From: JABDOU01 sp041609995
GTDB lineage: Bacteria > Actinomycetota > Acidimicrobiia > Spongiisociales > SHLN01
Reading direction: 5' to 3'
DNA: 39,734 bases
Assembly: GCA_041609995.1 (NCBI GenBank)
Contig: JBFIPU010000012.1
Span: 1 to 39,734 of the forward strand
Of the stretch, positions 6,809 through 14,465 are shown piece by piece. Numbering within the stretch: the stretch's first letter is position 1; each line of letters begins with the position of its first letter. A model generated the notes under the pieces. The model was not told the origin of the DNA and made no database searches. It saw only the letters and a list, made by a program, of their open reading frames with translations. A program made the position numbers and the translations under genes.

Positions 6809-7590
6809 GACTCGCTCCCGGCCGGCCGGCCGAGATAGGCCTCGATCACGTCCTCGTTGGTGGAGACTTCGTCATACGTGCCCTCTGTCAGCTTGACGCC
6901 GTGGTCGAGCACCACGACCCGGTCTGACACGTTCTTGACCACCCTCATGTCGTGCTCGATCACGACGATCGTGAACCCCCGCTCATCCCGCAGTTTCCCG
7001 ATCAGGCCTGTCAGCTCCTTGGTTTCTCTCGGGTTCATGCCGGCTGTTGGCTCGTCGAGCAGCAACAGCTTCGGCTGGGTGGCCATGGCCCGAGCGATTT
7101 CGAGGCGGCGCCGGTTCGCATACGACAGCACGAATGCGGGCTGATCGAAGCGGTAACCCATGAGGCGCGACCCGAAGAAGCTGAGCACGTCCTTGGCCCG
7201 TTCTTCGATGAGCGCCTCCTCCTGTTTGAAGGCCTCCGTTCGGAAGATGGCCCCATAGATCCCCTGTTTGGTGCGGCAGTGCTGGGCCACCATGACGTTT
7301 TCCAGGATGGTCATATTGGGAAACAGCCGGACGTTCTGGAAGGTGCGGGCAATCCCCCGCTCGGTGATGGTGGACGGTTCTCGGCCCCCGATGTTCTCGC
7401 CCTCGAACAGGATCTCACCTTCGTCGGGGGGGAACATGCCAGAGATGACATTGAAAAAGGACGTCTTGCCGGCTCCGTTGGGACCGATCACGGACACGAC
7501 CTCACCCTCGTTGATGTGGAAGTCGACTCCGCCCAGCGCCTGGATACCGCCGAATGCCTTCTTGAGGCCGGTGATCTCGAGCATGGCCAT
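6805..7590 (-). CDS. livG: Branched-chain amino acid/amide ABC transporter, ATPase LivG
   Basis: The first ATPase of the importer, 261 aa. Walker A GPNGAGKT lies at 36-43, the Q-loop region FQNVRLFPNMTILENV follows, and Walker B is LLLLDEPTAGMNP with the switch H in VIEHDM. The signature motif reads LSYANRRRLEIARA where many LivG proteins have LSYGQQRRLEIARA. The C-terminus EVSTNEDVIEAYLG is family-typical. The start ATG at 7590 shares one base with the livM stop (TGATG); a second ATG two codons later is also possible. The gene overlaps livF by 4 nt. Confidence 0.93.
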   Translation of the reverse strand: MAMLEITGLKKAFGGIQALGGVDFHINEGEVVSVIGPNGAGKTSFFNVISGMFPPDEGEILFEGENIGGREPSTITERGIARTFQNVRLFPNMTILENVMVAQHCRTKQGIYGAIFRTEAFKQEEALIEERAKDVLSFFGSRLMGYRFDQPAFVLSYANRRRLEIARAMATQPKLLLLDEPTAGMNPRETKELTGLIGKLRDERGFTIVVIEHDMRVVKNVSDRVVVLDHGVKLTEGTYDEVSTNEDVIEAYLGRPAGSES

Positions 7591-9362
7591 CAGGCCGGCG
7601 CTCCTTCCCCGGCCGTGTCCTCGCTCGGCGTCGCGCCCAACCAGGCATCCTGAGACAACTCTTCGTGGTGGAGCTCGCGCGAACGGCGGATGTTGGGTAT
7701 CAGCCCCTCCGGACGCTGGAGCATCATGTAGACGAGGATCACGCCGTAGATCAGGAGCTTGAACTCGCCGAACTCCTGCAGCAGGCCGGGCTGGCGGGGA
7801 CCCCCCAGCACACCGATCAGCACGACGGCCCCGGCTGCCACACCGAGGATGTTGCCCATCCCGCCGACGATCACGATCACGAGGATCACGATTGAAATCA
7901 ACAGTTCGAACGACGTGGGAAAGATCGAGCCGAGCTTGGCCGAGAACAGTGCGCCCCCCAGGGACGCCAGGATGGCGCCCACCACGAATGCCGAGAGCTT
8001 CGACCGGACAGTATCGATTCCCATGACTTCGGCTACCGACTCGTCTTCCCGCATGGCGGTCCAGGCGCGACCCACCCGGGAGTTCAACAGCGCGTACGAA
8101 ACCCAGGCGGCCAATACCACCAGGGCGGCCGCGAAATACATGATGTACTCGGGGTCGCTCCCCGAGATCGTGTCGAAGCCGAGTGGTATACCGGGTATGT
8201 TGCGAATCCCCCCGGCGCCTCCGAACCAGGGGGCGGCGGCGTCGGACAGGAACGTGATCCGTACGATCTCACCGAAGCCGAGTGTGACAATTGCCAGGTA
8301 ATCGCCGCGGAGGCGAATGACCGGGGTGCCGACGAAGATCCCGGATATGGCTCCGATCACGATGACCACCGGCAGGGTGTACCACCAGGGCCATTCTGGG
8401 TTGAAGAAGGGCGACAGCGGGCTCGTCAGCACGGCCGAGGTATAGGCGCCTACGGCAAAGAACGCCACATAGCCGAGGTCGAGAAGGCCGGCGAAGCCGA
8501 CCACGATGTTGAGGCCCAATCCCATCAAGAGGAAGATGCCGGTGGTGGCCAGGATCTCAGACAACAGGCTGCCGAGCACCCACGGAGCAACCAGCACGAT
8601 CACCAGCACCACGCCCGCCACGAACAGCGACTTGCGGGTGCGCTGGGTCGGATCGGGATCGGCCAGATACGCCCTGATGCGGGACTCGCCGCCGCGTTCA
8701 CGCCCGCCGACGAAGAACCCGAGGGCCGCCACCACGATGGCAGGAATCAGGCGGAGGGCGGCGTCACGATAGATGGCCCGCACGAGAGCGCTGAGCCCAA
8801 AGGTCCTCAGAATCTGCGAGATGACATCCTCGAGCAACGCCACGACCACCACCGCTCCGACGGTGAAGACGATTTGGCGCCGCAGCTTGTCGCTCACCAG
8901 GTGCAACCCGCCACCGACGGCCCCCAGGACGGTGGAGATCAAGATCAAGACGAGAACACCCGCCAGGTTGGGGTCGGCGGCGCTCTCGCTGAACGTCAGG
9001 GTCTTGACGAGTTGGGGGCTCAGCCGCACGAACACCCCCCGCAGGTCGAGGGCGTTGACGGCAAAGACCAGCACCGACAAGACGACGCCACCGATGGCGC
9101 CCACTGCTGCTCCTGCAATCACGTTCTGGAACGTGGGCGGGTGCACTTCCATCCCCTCGAGCACCTCTTCGTCCCCGACTTTGTAGGCGGCGCGGGGTAC
9201 GTACCAAAAGAGGGCCAGGAAACCGAGGCTGAGAATCCCCACCACGACCGGGCGTTCGTCGAAGTCTTCGACCATGCCGATCGCCGACGTGAAGACCATG
9301 ACGACGCCGACGAGCAGGCCGGTGCGGATCACCTTCCTCCAATCGAGCTGGCCGTTGGTCAT
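7590..9362 (-). CDS. livM: Branched-chain amino acid/amide ABC transporter, permease LivM with long N-terminal membrane extension
   Basis: An inner-membrane permease of the HAAT importer. At 590 aa it is far longer than the usual 300-420. The canonical LivM domain begins near residue 245 (GVVLVIVLVAPWVLG), with family stretches GLGLNIVVGFAGLLDLGYVAFFAVGAY, RGDYLAIVTLGFGEI and GRAWTAMREDESVAEVMGI (the EAA-like coupling region), ending MLQRPEGL. The first 230 or so residues add about six hydrophobic segments (near 12-32, 38-56, 80-104, 132-155, 163-185 and 200-217) with no domain I recognise. The start ATG overlaps the livH stop by 4 nt. The charged C-terminal tail (SRELHHEELSQ...) is cytoplasmic by prediction. 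Confidence 0.9.
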   Translation of the reverse strand: MTNGQLDWRKVIRTGLLVGVVMVFTSAIGMVEDFDERPVVVGILSLGFLALFWYVPRAAYKVGDEEVLEGMEVHPPTFQNVIAGAAVGAIGGVVLSVLVFAVNALDLRGVFVRLSPQLVKTLTFSESAADPNLAGVLVLILISTVLGAVGGGLHLVSDKLRRQIVFTVGAVVVVALLEDVISQILRTFGLSALVRAIYRDAALRLIPAIVVAALGFFVGGRERGGESRIRAYLADPDPTQRTRKSLFVAGVVLVIVLVAPWVLGSLLSEILATTGIFLLMGLGLNIVVGFAGLLDLGYVAFFAVGAYTSAVLTSPLSPFFNPEWPWWYTLPVVIVIGAISGIFVGTPVIRLRGDYLAIVTLGFGEIVRITFLSDAAAPWFGGAGGIRNIPGIPLGFDTISGSDPEYIMYFAAALVVLAAWVSYALLNSRVGRAWTAMREDESVAEVMGIDTVRSKLSAFVVGAILASLGGALFSAKLGSIFPTSFELLISIVILVIVIVGGMGNILGVAAGAVVLIGVLGGPRQPGLLQEFGEFKLLIYGVILVYMMLQRPEGLIPNIRRSRELHHEELSQDAWLGATPSEDTAGEGAPA

Positions 9363-10468
9363 CCGCGCTCGTCCTCCGACAATCGTTCACCCAGCAGGCC
9401 GGTCGGCCGGAACACGAGGACGAGGACGAGGGCAGAGAAGGCCACGACGTCCTTGAGCTGGGAAACCCCCGGGATACCCCACCCGTCCAGGATGAGGAGT
9501 GGACCGACGCCTTCGAACAAGCCGAGGAGCACGCCTCCCAGCATCGCTCCCACCAGGTTGCCGATGCCGCCCAGCACGGCCGCCGTGAACGCCTTGATGC
9601 CCGGCAAGAAGCCCGTGTCGAACGACACACCCCGGAACAGCAGTGCCCACAGCGACCCGGCGATGCCGGCCATGGCGCCACCAACCGCAAAGGTGGTCAC
9701 GATCGTACGGTCGACGTTGATCCCCATCAGGGCTGCGATCTCTTTGTCTTCGGCCACCGCCCGCATCGACCGGCCGGTGCGGGTCCGCTCGACGAACAGG
9801 TAGAGGGCGATCATGCTCACAACCGCAATGGCGATCACCAGCAGCTTGGTGGCCTCCAACCGCAGCCAGCCGAGTCCGAAGAGATCGACCTTGGACAGCA
9901 GCCAGGAGGGGGGCTGGGGAACGCTCTTGTTGGAGATCCCGAACAAGAAGGCAGCCGAGTACTGGAGAAAGAACGACACGCCAATCGACGTGATGAGCGG
10001 AATCAACCGCGGCGCATCACGTAAGGGGCGGTAAGCGATGCGCTCGACCAATACCGCCACGATCGTTGCCGTGAGGGTGGCCGAGATGATGACCAGAATG
10101 AGCGCCAGAACGAAGTTGCTGACCCACAAGCCGGTGTCGAAGAAGTAGCTGGCCATGAAGAAGCTCGTCATGGCACCGCTCATGAACACCTCGCCGTGGG
10201 CGAAGTTGATGAAGCCGAGCACCCCGTAGACCATCGAGTAGCCAAGGGCGATCAGCCCGTACGCGGCCCCCTGGGCCAGTCCCCCCACCACCAAGTCGCG
10301 CCAGGCCTCGGCCGATGGGCCCTCGCCGCCGACGAATTTGACGATCGTTCCGACGAGGCCGACCGCGATGAAGACAATCGCTCCGATGCGCAACGCGTTG
10401 AGGAACATGTCAACCCAGTTGAACCGGGAGCGACGGATCCTCTGGATTGTCTCTGCGGTGCTGACCAT
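9359..10468 (-). CDS. livH: Branched-chain amino acid/amide ABC transporter, permease LivH
   Basis: The partner permease of LivM, 369 aa. An extra N-terminal hydrophobic segment (about residues 22-45) precedes the canonical core. The core shows GGLAQGAAYGLIALGYSMVYGVLGFINFAHGEVFMSGA, then PLITSIGVSFFLQ, the coupling stretch TRTGRSMRAVAEDKEIAALMGINVDRTI, and the end KAFTAAVLGGIGNLVGAMLGGVLLG. These identify LivH clearly. The start ATG lies 78 nt after the binding-protein stop, beyond a strong hairpin. The gene overlaps livM by 4 nt. Confidence 0.93.
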   Translation of the reverse strand: MVSTAETIQRIRRSRFNWVDMFLNALRIGAIVFIAVGLVGTIVKFVGGEGPSAEAWRDLVVGGLAQGAAYGLIALGYSMVYGVLGFINFAHGEVFMSGAMTSFFMASYFFDTGLWVSNFVLALILVIISATLTATIVAVLVERIAYRPLRDAPRLIPLITSIGVSFFLQYSAAFLFGISNKSVPQPPSWLLSKVDLFGLGWLRLEATKLLVIAIAVVSMIALYLFVERTRTGRSMRAVAEDKEIAALMGINVDRTIVTTFAVGGAMAGIAGSLWALLFRGVSFDTGFLPGIKAFTAAVLGGIGNLVGAMLGGVLLGLFEGVGPLLILDGWGIPGVSQLKDVVAFSALVLVLVFRPTGLLGERLSEDERG

Positions 10469-10488
10469 GACGCCTTACTACGCCCGCC

Positions 10489-10522
10489 CGGGGAGGCGTT
10501 GCCGGTCGGCAACGCCTCCCCG
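10489..10522 (-). terminator. 15-bp hairpin between the binding-protein gene and livH
   Basis: A perfect stem with arm CGGGGAGGCGTTGCC and loop GGTC. No T-run follows in the direction of transcription, so a full intrinsic terminator is unlikely. In importer operons such intra-operon hairpins commonly protect the abundant binding-protein mRNA and lower expression of the membrane genes behind it; that role is inferred here. Confidence 0.7.
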
Positions 10523-10546
10523 AGAGGCGGTGTTGCTATTTATCGC

Positions 10547-11806
10547 TTACGGGGCGAACTCGTAGACGACGTTCTGCTTGGCGGCTTCCACATCCGACGG
10601 CGAGTCGTTCCGAATCACCGTGATCAGCTGGGCGCCACAGTCACCGAAGTCATCGCACGTGATCGGCCCGATGATGCCGTCGAGCGAGATGGCGTTCAGC
10701 GCGTCACGCACGCCTTGCCGGTCCACGTACAGCGTCCCGTCGACGTCGGTGGCCGAGTCCTCGATGGCCTTGAGCAACATCGTGGTGGCGTCGTAGCTGT
10801 GCGCCCAGAACGGGGCAGACGGAGCCTCACCGTAGGTCGACTCATAGGCGCTCAGGAAGTCGTCGCCCGACACACCGGTCAAGCTGTTCTGATTGGCTCC
10901 GAACCGGGTATCGGGACCCGAGTGGTGCCAGCCCTCCGCCTCAGGGATCTCGAGGAAGTTGTCCACGAGTGAGGCGTCGGCGCCGATCAAGGTGACGTCC
11001 TCCATGCCGGCGATACCACCGATCTGCTGGGCGATGAAGTTGATCTCCGGCGGGAACGTCGGCGTGAACAGCATGTCCGGGCTTCCGGCTGCGATCTCGG
11101 TCAAGACAGCAGTCATGTCTGTGTCGCCCTTGTTGACGGCGGTGAACACGGACACCTCGCCACCCAGTTCCTCGAACGCTTCCTGGAACGCGGACGACAG
11201 GCCGAAGGTGTACAAGTCACCGTCGTGAATGACGCCGGCGTTACGCATGCCGAGCTCGTTGTACGCGAATTGGGCGACCGCCTTGCCCTGGAAGAGGTCA
11301 TTGTGCGCTGTTCGGTAGTAGCCCGGGTGGTAGTCCGAGGCTGCGGTACCGGCCAGGTCCGACGTGAGAGCCGGAGACGTGTTCGACCCGGAGATCATCA
11401 CCAGCCCGGCATCAGAGATCAGCGGCATGGCAGCGCCGGCAGCACCGGAACAAGAAGTCCCGATCACGCCGATGATCTGCGGATCCGACACGATTGTCTG
11501 CGCTCCCGCCTGGCCGCCGTCAGCAGAACACAGGTCATCGAGACCGGTGCCCATCGAGATCGGGTGGCCCAAGATCTCGCCATAGTCCTGAATGGCCAAC
11601 TCGACACCACGCTGGTTCGGTATGCCCAGGAAGGACACGTCACCGGTGATGGCGTTGAAGGAGCGGATCTGGATGGCTTCTCCATCAGCGATCTCAACCT
11701 GCCCCAGCGGGCCGGCAGTGGGCGGCTCTGCTCCGCCACAGGCAGCCGCCACCAACGCCAGGGCGAGCATGCCCGCAACCAGCGTCGACATTCGTTTGCG
11801 TTTCAT
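10547..11806 (-). CDS. Branched-chain amino acid-type ABC transporter substrate-binding lipoprotein (LivJ/LivK family)
   Basis: A 419-aa extracytoplasmic binding protein of periplasmic-binding-protein fold type I. A basic start (MKRKRM), hydrophobic core and LVAAAC segment form a lipoprotein signal, with C23 as the likely lipidated residue. The mature part shows family features: SFLGIPNQRGVELAIQDYG, VSDPQIIGVIGTSCSGAAGAAMPLISDAGLVMISGSNTSPALT, and WAHSYDATTMLLKAIEDSA near the end. Extra cysteines (DDLCSAD, GTSCSG, TCDDFGDCG) suggest disulfides. A strong GAGGAGG ribosome binding site lies 5 nt before ATG 11806. It is the first gene of the operon and has its own promoter and leader. Ligand is unknown. 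Confidence 0.93.
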   Translation of the reverse strand: MKRKRMSTLVAGMLALALVAAACGGAEPPTAGPLGQVEIADGEAIQIRSFNAITGDVSFLGIPNQRGVELAIQDYGEILGHPISMGTGLDDLCSADGGQAGAQTIVSDPQIIGVIGTSCSGAAGAAMPLISDAGLVMISGSNTSPALTSDLAGTAASDYHPGYYRTAHNDLFQGKAVAQFAYNELGMRNAGVIHDGDLYTFGLSSAFQEAFEELGGEVSVFTAVNKGDTDMTAVLTEIAAGSPDMLFTPTFPPEINFIAQQIGGIAGMEDVTLIGADASLVDNFLEIPEAEGWHHSGPDTRFGANQNSLTGVSGDDFLSAYESTYGEAPSAPFWAHSYDATTMLLKAIEDSATDVDGTLYVDRQGVRDALNAISLDGIIGPITCDDFGDCGAQLITVIRNDSPSDVEAAKQNVVYEFAP

Positions 11807-11873
11807 CTATTCCTCCTCGTCTTCTCACACCGCTATTGCGCGGGTGAAGAACAGCCGAATGAACGGCGCCGCC

Positions 11874-11903
11874 ATCCTAGAGACCTGAAGTCGCGATATT
11901 CAA
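11874..11903 (-). promoter_or_regulatory. Promoter of the branched-chain amino acid importer operon
   Basis: The minus strand reads TTGAAT (complement of 11898-11903), 18 nt, TAGGAT (complement of 11874-11879), a good sigma-70/HrdB-type match. A leader of roughly 60 nt then carries the GAGGAGG site. Its -35 overlaps the region expected to hold the -35 of the divergent aminotransferase promoter, so the two promoters may compete. Confidence 0.6.
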
Positions 11904-11921
11904 GGGAGCACAAGGGGGGCA

Positions 11922-11927
11922 TAACAT
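11922..11927 (+). promoter_or_regulatory. Putative -10 box of a leaderless aminotransferase promoter
   Basis: TAACAT is followed by 6 nt and the ATG at 11934, the leaderless layout. A weak TTCAAG lies 17 nt upstream (11899-11904). A purine-rich run (AAGGGGGG, 11912-11919) lies about 14 nt from the ATG and is poorly placed for a ribosome binding site. Confidence 0.4.
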
Positions 11928-11933
11928 GGGCAG

Positions 11934-12836
11934 ATGTCAAAAACGCACCAAGCGCTGGCCGACGAACGCAACGAAAACGTGCTGGTCTCCATCAACGGAG
12001 AGCTCGTCGCGCGGCCAGACGCCAAGATCTCGGTCTTCGATTCGGCGTTTCTCGTCGGGGACGGCGTCTGGGAGGGCATTCGGTTGCACAACGGCCGCCT
12101 GGCGTTCCTCGACCGGCACCTGGAGCGTTTGTACGCCGGCGCTGCTGCCATCGACCTCGACATCGGGTTGACGCCTGAGGAACTGACGGAGCGAATCCGG
12201 GACACCGTCGACGCCAACGACATGCGGACTGACGTGCACATCCGGCTGATGGTCAGCCGGGGCAACAAGAAGACGCCGTCCCAACACCCGGATTTGGTCG
12301 TGGGCGGGCCCAACATCGTGATCATCGCCGAACACAAGGCCGCCGACCCCGCGGTGACCGCCGAAGGGATCAGCCTGTTCACTTCGTCGGTACGCCGGCC
12401 CGGACCGGACGTGCTGGATCAGCGGCTCAACTGTCACTCCAAGCTGCACGAGGTCATCGCACTCATCCAGGCCTACAAAGCCGGCGCCGACGAGGCCCTG
12501 ATGCTCGACCCGACCGGGCACGTGGCGACCTGCAATTCGACGAACTTCTTCATCGTTGCCGATGGCGAGGTGTGGACCTCGACCGGCGAGTACTGCCTCA
12601 ACGGAATCACTCGAGGTCTCGTGATCGAGCTCGCGATCGAACTGGGCATCCCGGCCCGGGAAAAGCCCTTCTCGCTGACAGATGTCTACGCAGCGGAAGA
12701 GGCATTCGTGACAGGGACGTTCGGCGCCTTGACGCCGGTCACCGAAGTCGACGGCCGCCCAATCGGCACCGCCGCCCCCGGGCCGATCACTTCCCGGCTC
12801 TCAGCCGCCTACCACGACCTCGTCGAGGGGCTGTGA
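11934..12836 (+). CDS. PLP-dependent class IV aminotransferase (branched-chain amino acid aminotransferase-like)
   Basis: A 300-aa fold-type IV aminotransferase. Family signs are FDSAFLVGDGVWEGIRLHNGRLAFLDRHLERL (about 35-65) and the likely PLP lysine K170 in LNCHSKLHEVIALIQA. Next come DEALMLDPTGHVATCNSTNFFIV (186-208), GITR near 224 and EEAFVTGTFGALTPV near the C-terminus. The pattern fits a branched-chain or D-amino acid transaminase; the NCHSKL version belongs to a less studied subgroup, so the substrate is not certain and I give no gene symbol. The gene is divergent from the branched-chain amino acid importer, which supports branched-chain substrates by context only. It overlaps the next gene by 4 nt (GTGA). 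Confidence 0.85.
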   Translation: MSKTHQALADERNENVLVSINGELVARPDAKISVFDSAFLVGDGVWEGIRLHNGRLAFLDRHLERLYAGAAAIDLDIGLTPEELTERIRDTVDANDMRTDVHIRLMVSRGNKKTPSQHPDLVVGGPNIVIIAEHKAADPAVTAEGISLFTSSVRRPGPDVLDQRLNCHSKLHEVIALIQAYKAGADEALMLDPTGHVATCNSTNFFIVADGEVWTSTGEYCLNGITRGLVIELAIELGIPAREKPFSLTDVYAAEEAFVTGTFGALTPVTEVDGRPIGTAAPGPITSRLSAAYHDLVEGL

Positions 12837-13552
12837 CGACGACCCGCATCAATCTGATATCCGGGCCCCGGAACATCTCCACCGCCCTCATGTACTCGTT
12901 TCGCTCCCGGGATGACACCACGGTCGTGGATGAGCCGCTGTTCGGTGCGTTCCTGGTGAGGACCGGCGTAGACCACCCTGGCCGGGCCGCGACGATCGCC
13001 TCGATGGAACACGACGCATCCGTCGTCATCCGGGACCACATCCTGGGCCCGTTCGAGAGCGACATCGCGTTCATCAAGAACATGGGTCACCACATTGTCG
13101 TGTTCGACGACTGGAGTTGGCTCACGCGGGTCAAGAACGTCTTTTTGACGCGGGACCCGGCCGAGGTACTGGCATCGTTCACGAAGAATCTTCCCAACCC
13201 GACCCTCGATCTCACCGGGTTCGAGGGCCAGGTCAAGCTTCTCCGCTACCTCAAGTCGGAGGGCGCGCCGACCCCGGTGCTCGATGCGCGGGAAGTGTTG
13301 GAAAACCCGGAGGGGACGCTGGCGGCCCTGTGCGATCGACTGGAGATCCCGTGGGACCCCGCCATGCTCAGCTGGGATCCCGGGCCCAAACCCGAAGACG
13401 GGGCATGGGCGCCTCACTGGTACGGCCGGGCCTGGGCCTCGAGGGGCTTCGAACCGTACGACGCCGGCAAACCGACGGTCCCCCGACACCTCGACGACCT
13501 GCTGGCCACGTGCCAGACCCTCTACGAGGAGCTCCGCTCATCCAACGACTGA
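12833..13552 (+). CDS. Sulfotransferase-fold P-loop protein coupled to the aminotransferase
   Basis: A 239-aa protein starting at GTG 12833, whose start overlaps the preceding stop (GTGA), so it is probably translationally coupled. The N-terminal SGPRNISTALMYSF (10-23) matches the 5'-phosphosulfate loop region of sulfotransferases. DEPLFGAFL follows, and FLTRDPAEVLASF (R107 to S115) resembles the 3'-phosphate binding segment. The rest is a helical alpha/beta protein without signal peptide or membrane segment. Substrate is unknown, and PAPS use is inferred from fold only. From memory, related P-loop domains occur fused to branched-chain aminotransferase-like domains in plants, which would suggest a functional link. 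It ends convergently, overlapping the RDD gene end by 15 nt. Confidence 0.75.
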   Translation: MTTTRINLISGPRNISTALMYSFRSRDDTTVVDEPLFGAFLVRTGVDHPGRAATIASMEHDASVVIRDHILGPFESDIAFIKNMGHHIVVFDDWSWLTRVKNVFLTRDPAEVLASFTKNLPNPTLDLTGFEGQVKLLRYLKSEGAPTPVLDAREVLENPEGTLAALCDRLEIPWDPAMLSWDPGPKPEDGAWAPHWYGRAWASRGFEPYDAGKPTVPRHLDDLLATCQTLYEELRSSND

Positions 13553-14287
13553 CACCCCTTCGTCCCCAGGTCGAACGAAGCGGCGGGCGTCGAGGTCCTC
13601 CCGCTCCTTGCGCTTGATGGCCATGACGGTTTCGAGCAGCTGGCGCGCAGGGAGGTCAGCCGGGAACCCGGAGCTGCGATGTCTGATGAGCGTGGCCAGC
13701 TCCTCGGCCAGCGCCGCCAGCACCGGAGTCGGCTTACGGTGGTATCGAACGAAATACTCCTCGGCCAAAGCCGCATATCGCTGGTCGATGCGGGTCAGGT
13801 CGATACCGGCGGCCGGCACGCGCTCCTGCGGATTGAGCTCGTAGATGAAGGGATTGGTCCTGGGCTCCCGGGTCACATAGGTATTCGCTGCGATATCGCC
13901 CAGTCGCTGCGCTTTTTCCGACGAGGCCATCGCGATCAAACCCACGGCAGCGAACGTGAACCCCTCGAAAAGCCGAATCGAGTTGCGGATGACGATGGAA
14001 AGCGGATCCGGAGTGCCACCGTCGGGCCCGACGACCCGCAAACCGAGCACGGCCTTGCCGGGCGTCCTTCCCTGCCACAACAGTTCGAACAGCATTTCAT
14101 AGAAGAACAGGAGGGCCGATCCGAGGATGAGCGCCGGGATCGAAAAGCCAGGAACCACGCCAAAGATGCCGATGCCCAACGCCAGCCCGGCCCGCACCGT
14201 CCAATCGATGAGCTGGGCGCCGACCCGGGAACCGATCCCCGCGAGGGGCAGGGCGAAGGCATAGCCCTCGGCTGCTCGAACCGCCAT
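13538..14287 (-). CDS. RDD-family membrane protein
   Basis: A 249-aa membrane protein. The RDD domain occupies about residues 12-150: GSRVGAQLIDWTVRAGLALGIGIFG, a second hydrophobic stretch, FYEMLFELLWQGRTPGKAVLGLRVVGPDG (the typical Q-G-x-TPGK-x-xGLRVV motif) and a third segment ending RLGDIAANTYV. A charged helical C-terminal region of about 90 residues follows (IDQRYAALAEEYFVRYHRKP...). ATG 14287 is preferred: it starts just before the domain, and the in-frame sequence upstream has poor third-position GC. RDD genes commonly sit with MoxR/SpoIIM/DUF58 clusters; the role is unknown, possibly transport or envelope stress. Confidence 0.85.
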   Translation of the reverse strand: MAVRAAEGYAFALPLAGIGSRVGAQLIDWTVRAGLALGIGIFGVVPGFSIPALILGSALLFFYEMLFELLWQGRTPGKAVLGLRVVGPDGGTPDPLSIVIRNSIRLFEGFTFAAVGLIAMASSEKAQRLGDIAANTYVTREPRTNPFIYELNPQERVPAAGIDLTRIDQRYAALAEEYFVRYHRKPTPVLAALAEELATLIRHRSSGFPADLPARQLLETVMAIKRKEREDLDARRFVRPGDEGVSVVG

Positions 14288-14356
14288 CTCGGTGTGAAAC
14301 GCCCCACCATCGGCGATGTCGCCGCCGGATGCCGTCGATGCACCCAACACTGCTTC

Positions 14357-14362
14357 TAACCT
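14357..14362 (+). promoter_or_regulatory. Putative -10 box of a leaderless small-ORF/SpoIIM promoter
   Basis: TAACCT is followed by exactly 7 nt and GTG 14370, matching the leaderless layout seen at lepA. Confidence 0.4.
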
Positions 14363-14369
14363 CTCTCCG

Positions 14370-14465
14370 GTGGACCAAACCCTGCTCGTCCAGGCCATCC
14401 TCCCCGCAAGGATGCTGATCGAGATGGTCATCGGCAAGAACCTCGGCGCCGGTGCCGTGCCATGA
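14370..14465 (+). CDS. Possible 31-aa leaderless small protein coupled to the SpoIIM-like gene
   Basis: GTG start, 31 codons, stop TGA overlapping the ATG of the next gene (ATGA). The predicted peptide starts MDQTLLVQAILPARML and ends NLGAGAVP; it is amphipathic, with no family that I recognise. Support: 27 of 31 third positions are G or C. The opposite-strand frame, which shares third positions, loses that bias immediately left of the GTG, so the signal begins at this ORF. A TANNNT box lies 7 nt before the GTG. It may be a real small protein or a leader that only delivers ribosomes to the SpoIIM-like gene. Confidence 0.45.
   Translation: MDQTLLVQAILPARMLIEMVIGKNLGAGAVP

Noticed and set aside
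10489..10522. Calling the operon-internal hairpin a complete intrinsic terminator.
   Set aside because: No T-run follows on the transcribed side, and livH-livM-livG-livF behind it have no other promoter that I can see, so read-through must occur.
12414..12447. Apparent loss of the catalytic lysine in the class IV aminotransferase.
   Set aside because: Direct alignment on the LN pair suggested a missing Lys, but K170 in NCHSKLHEV occupies the expected place relative to the following helix. The enzyme is therefore probably active.
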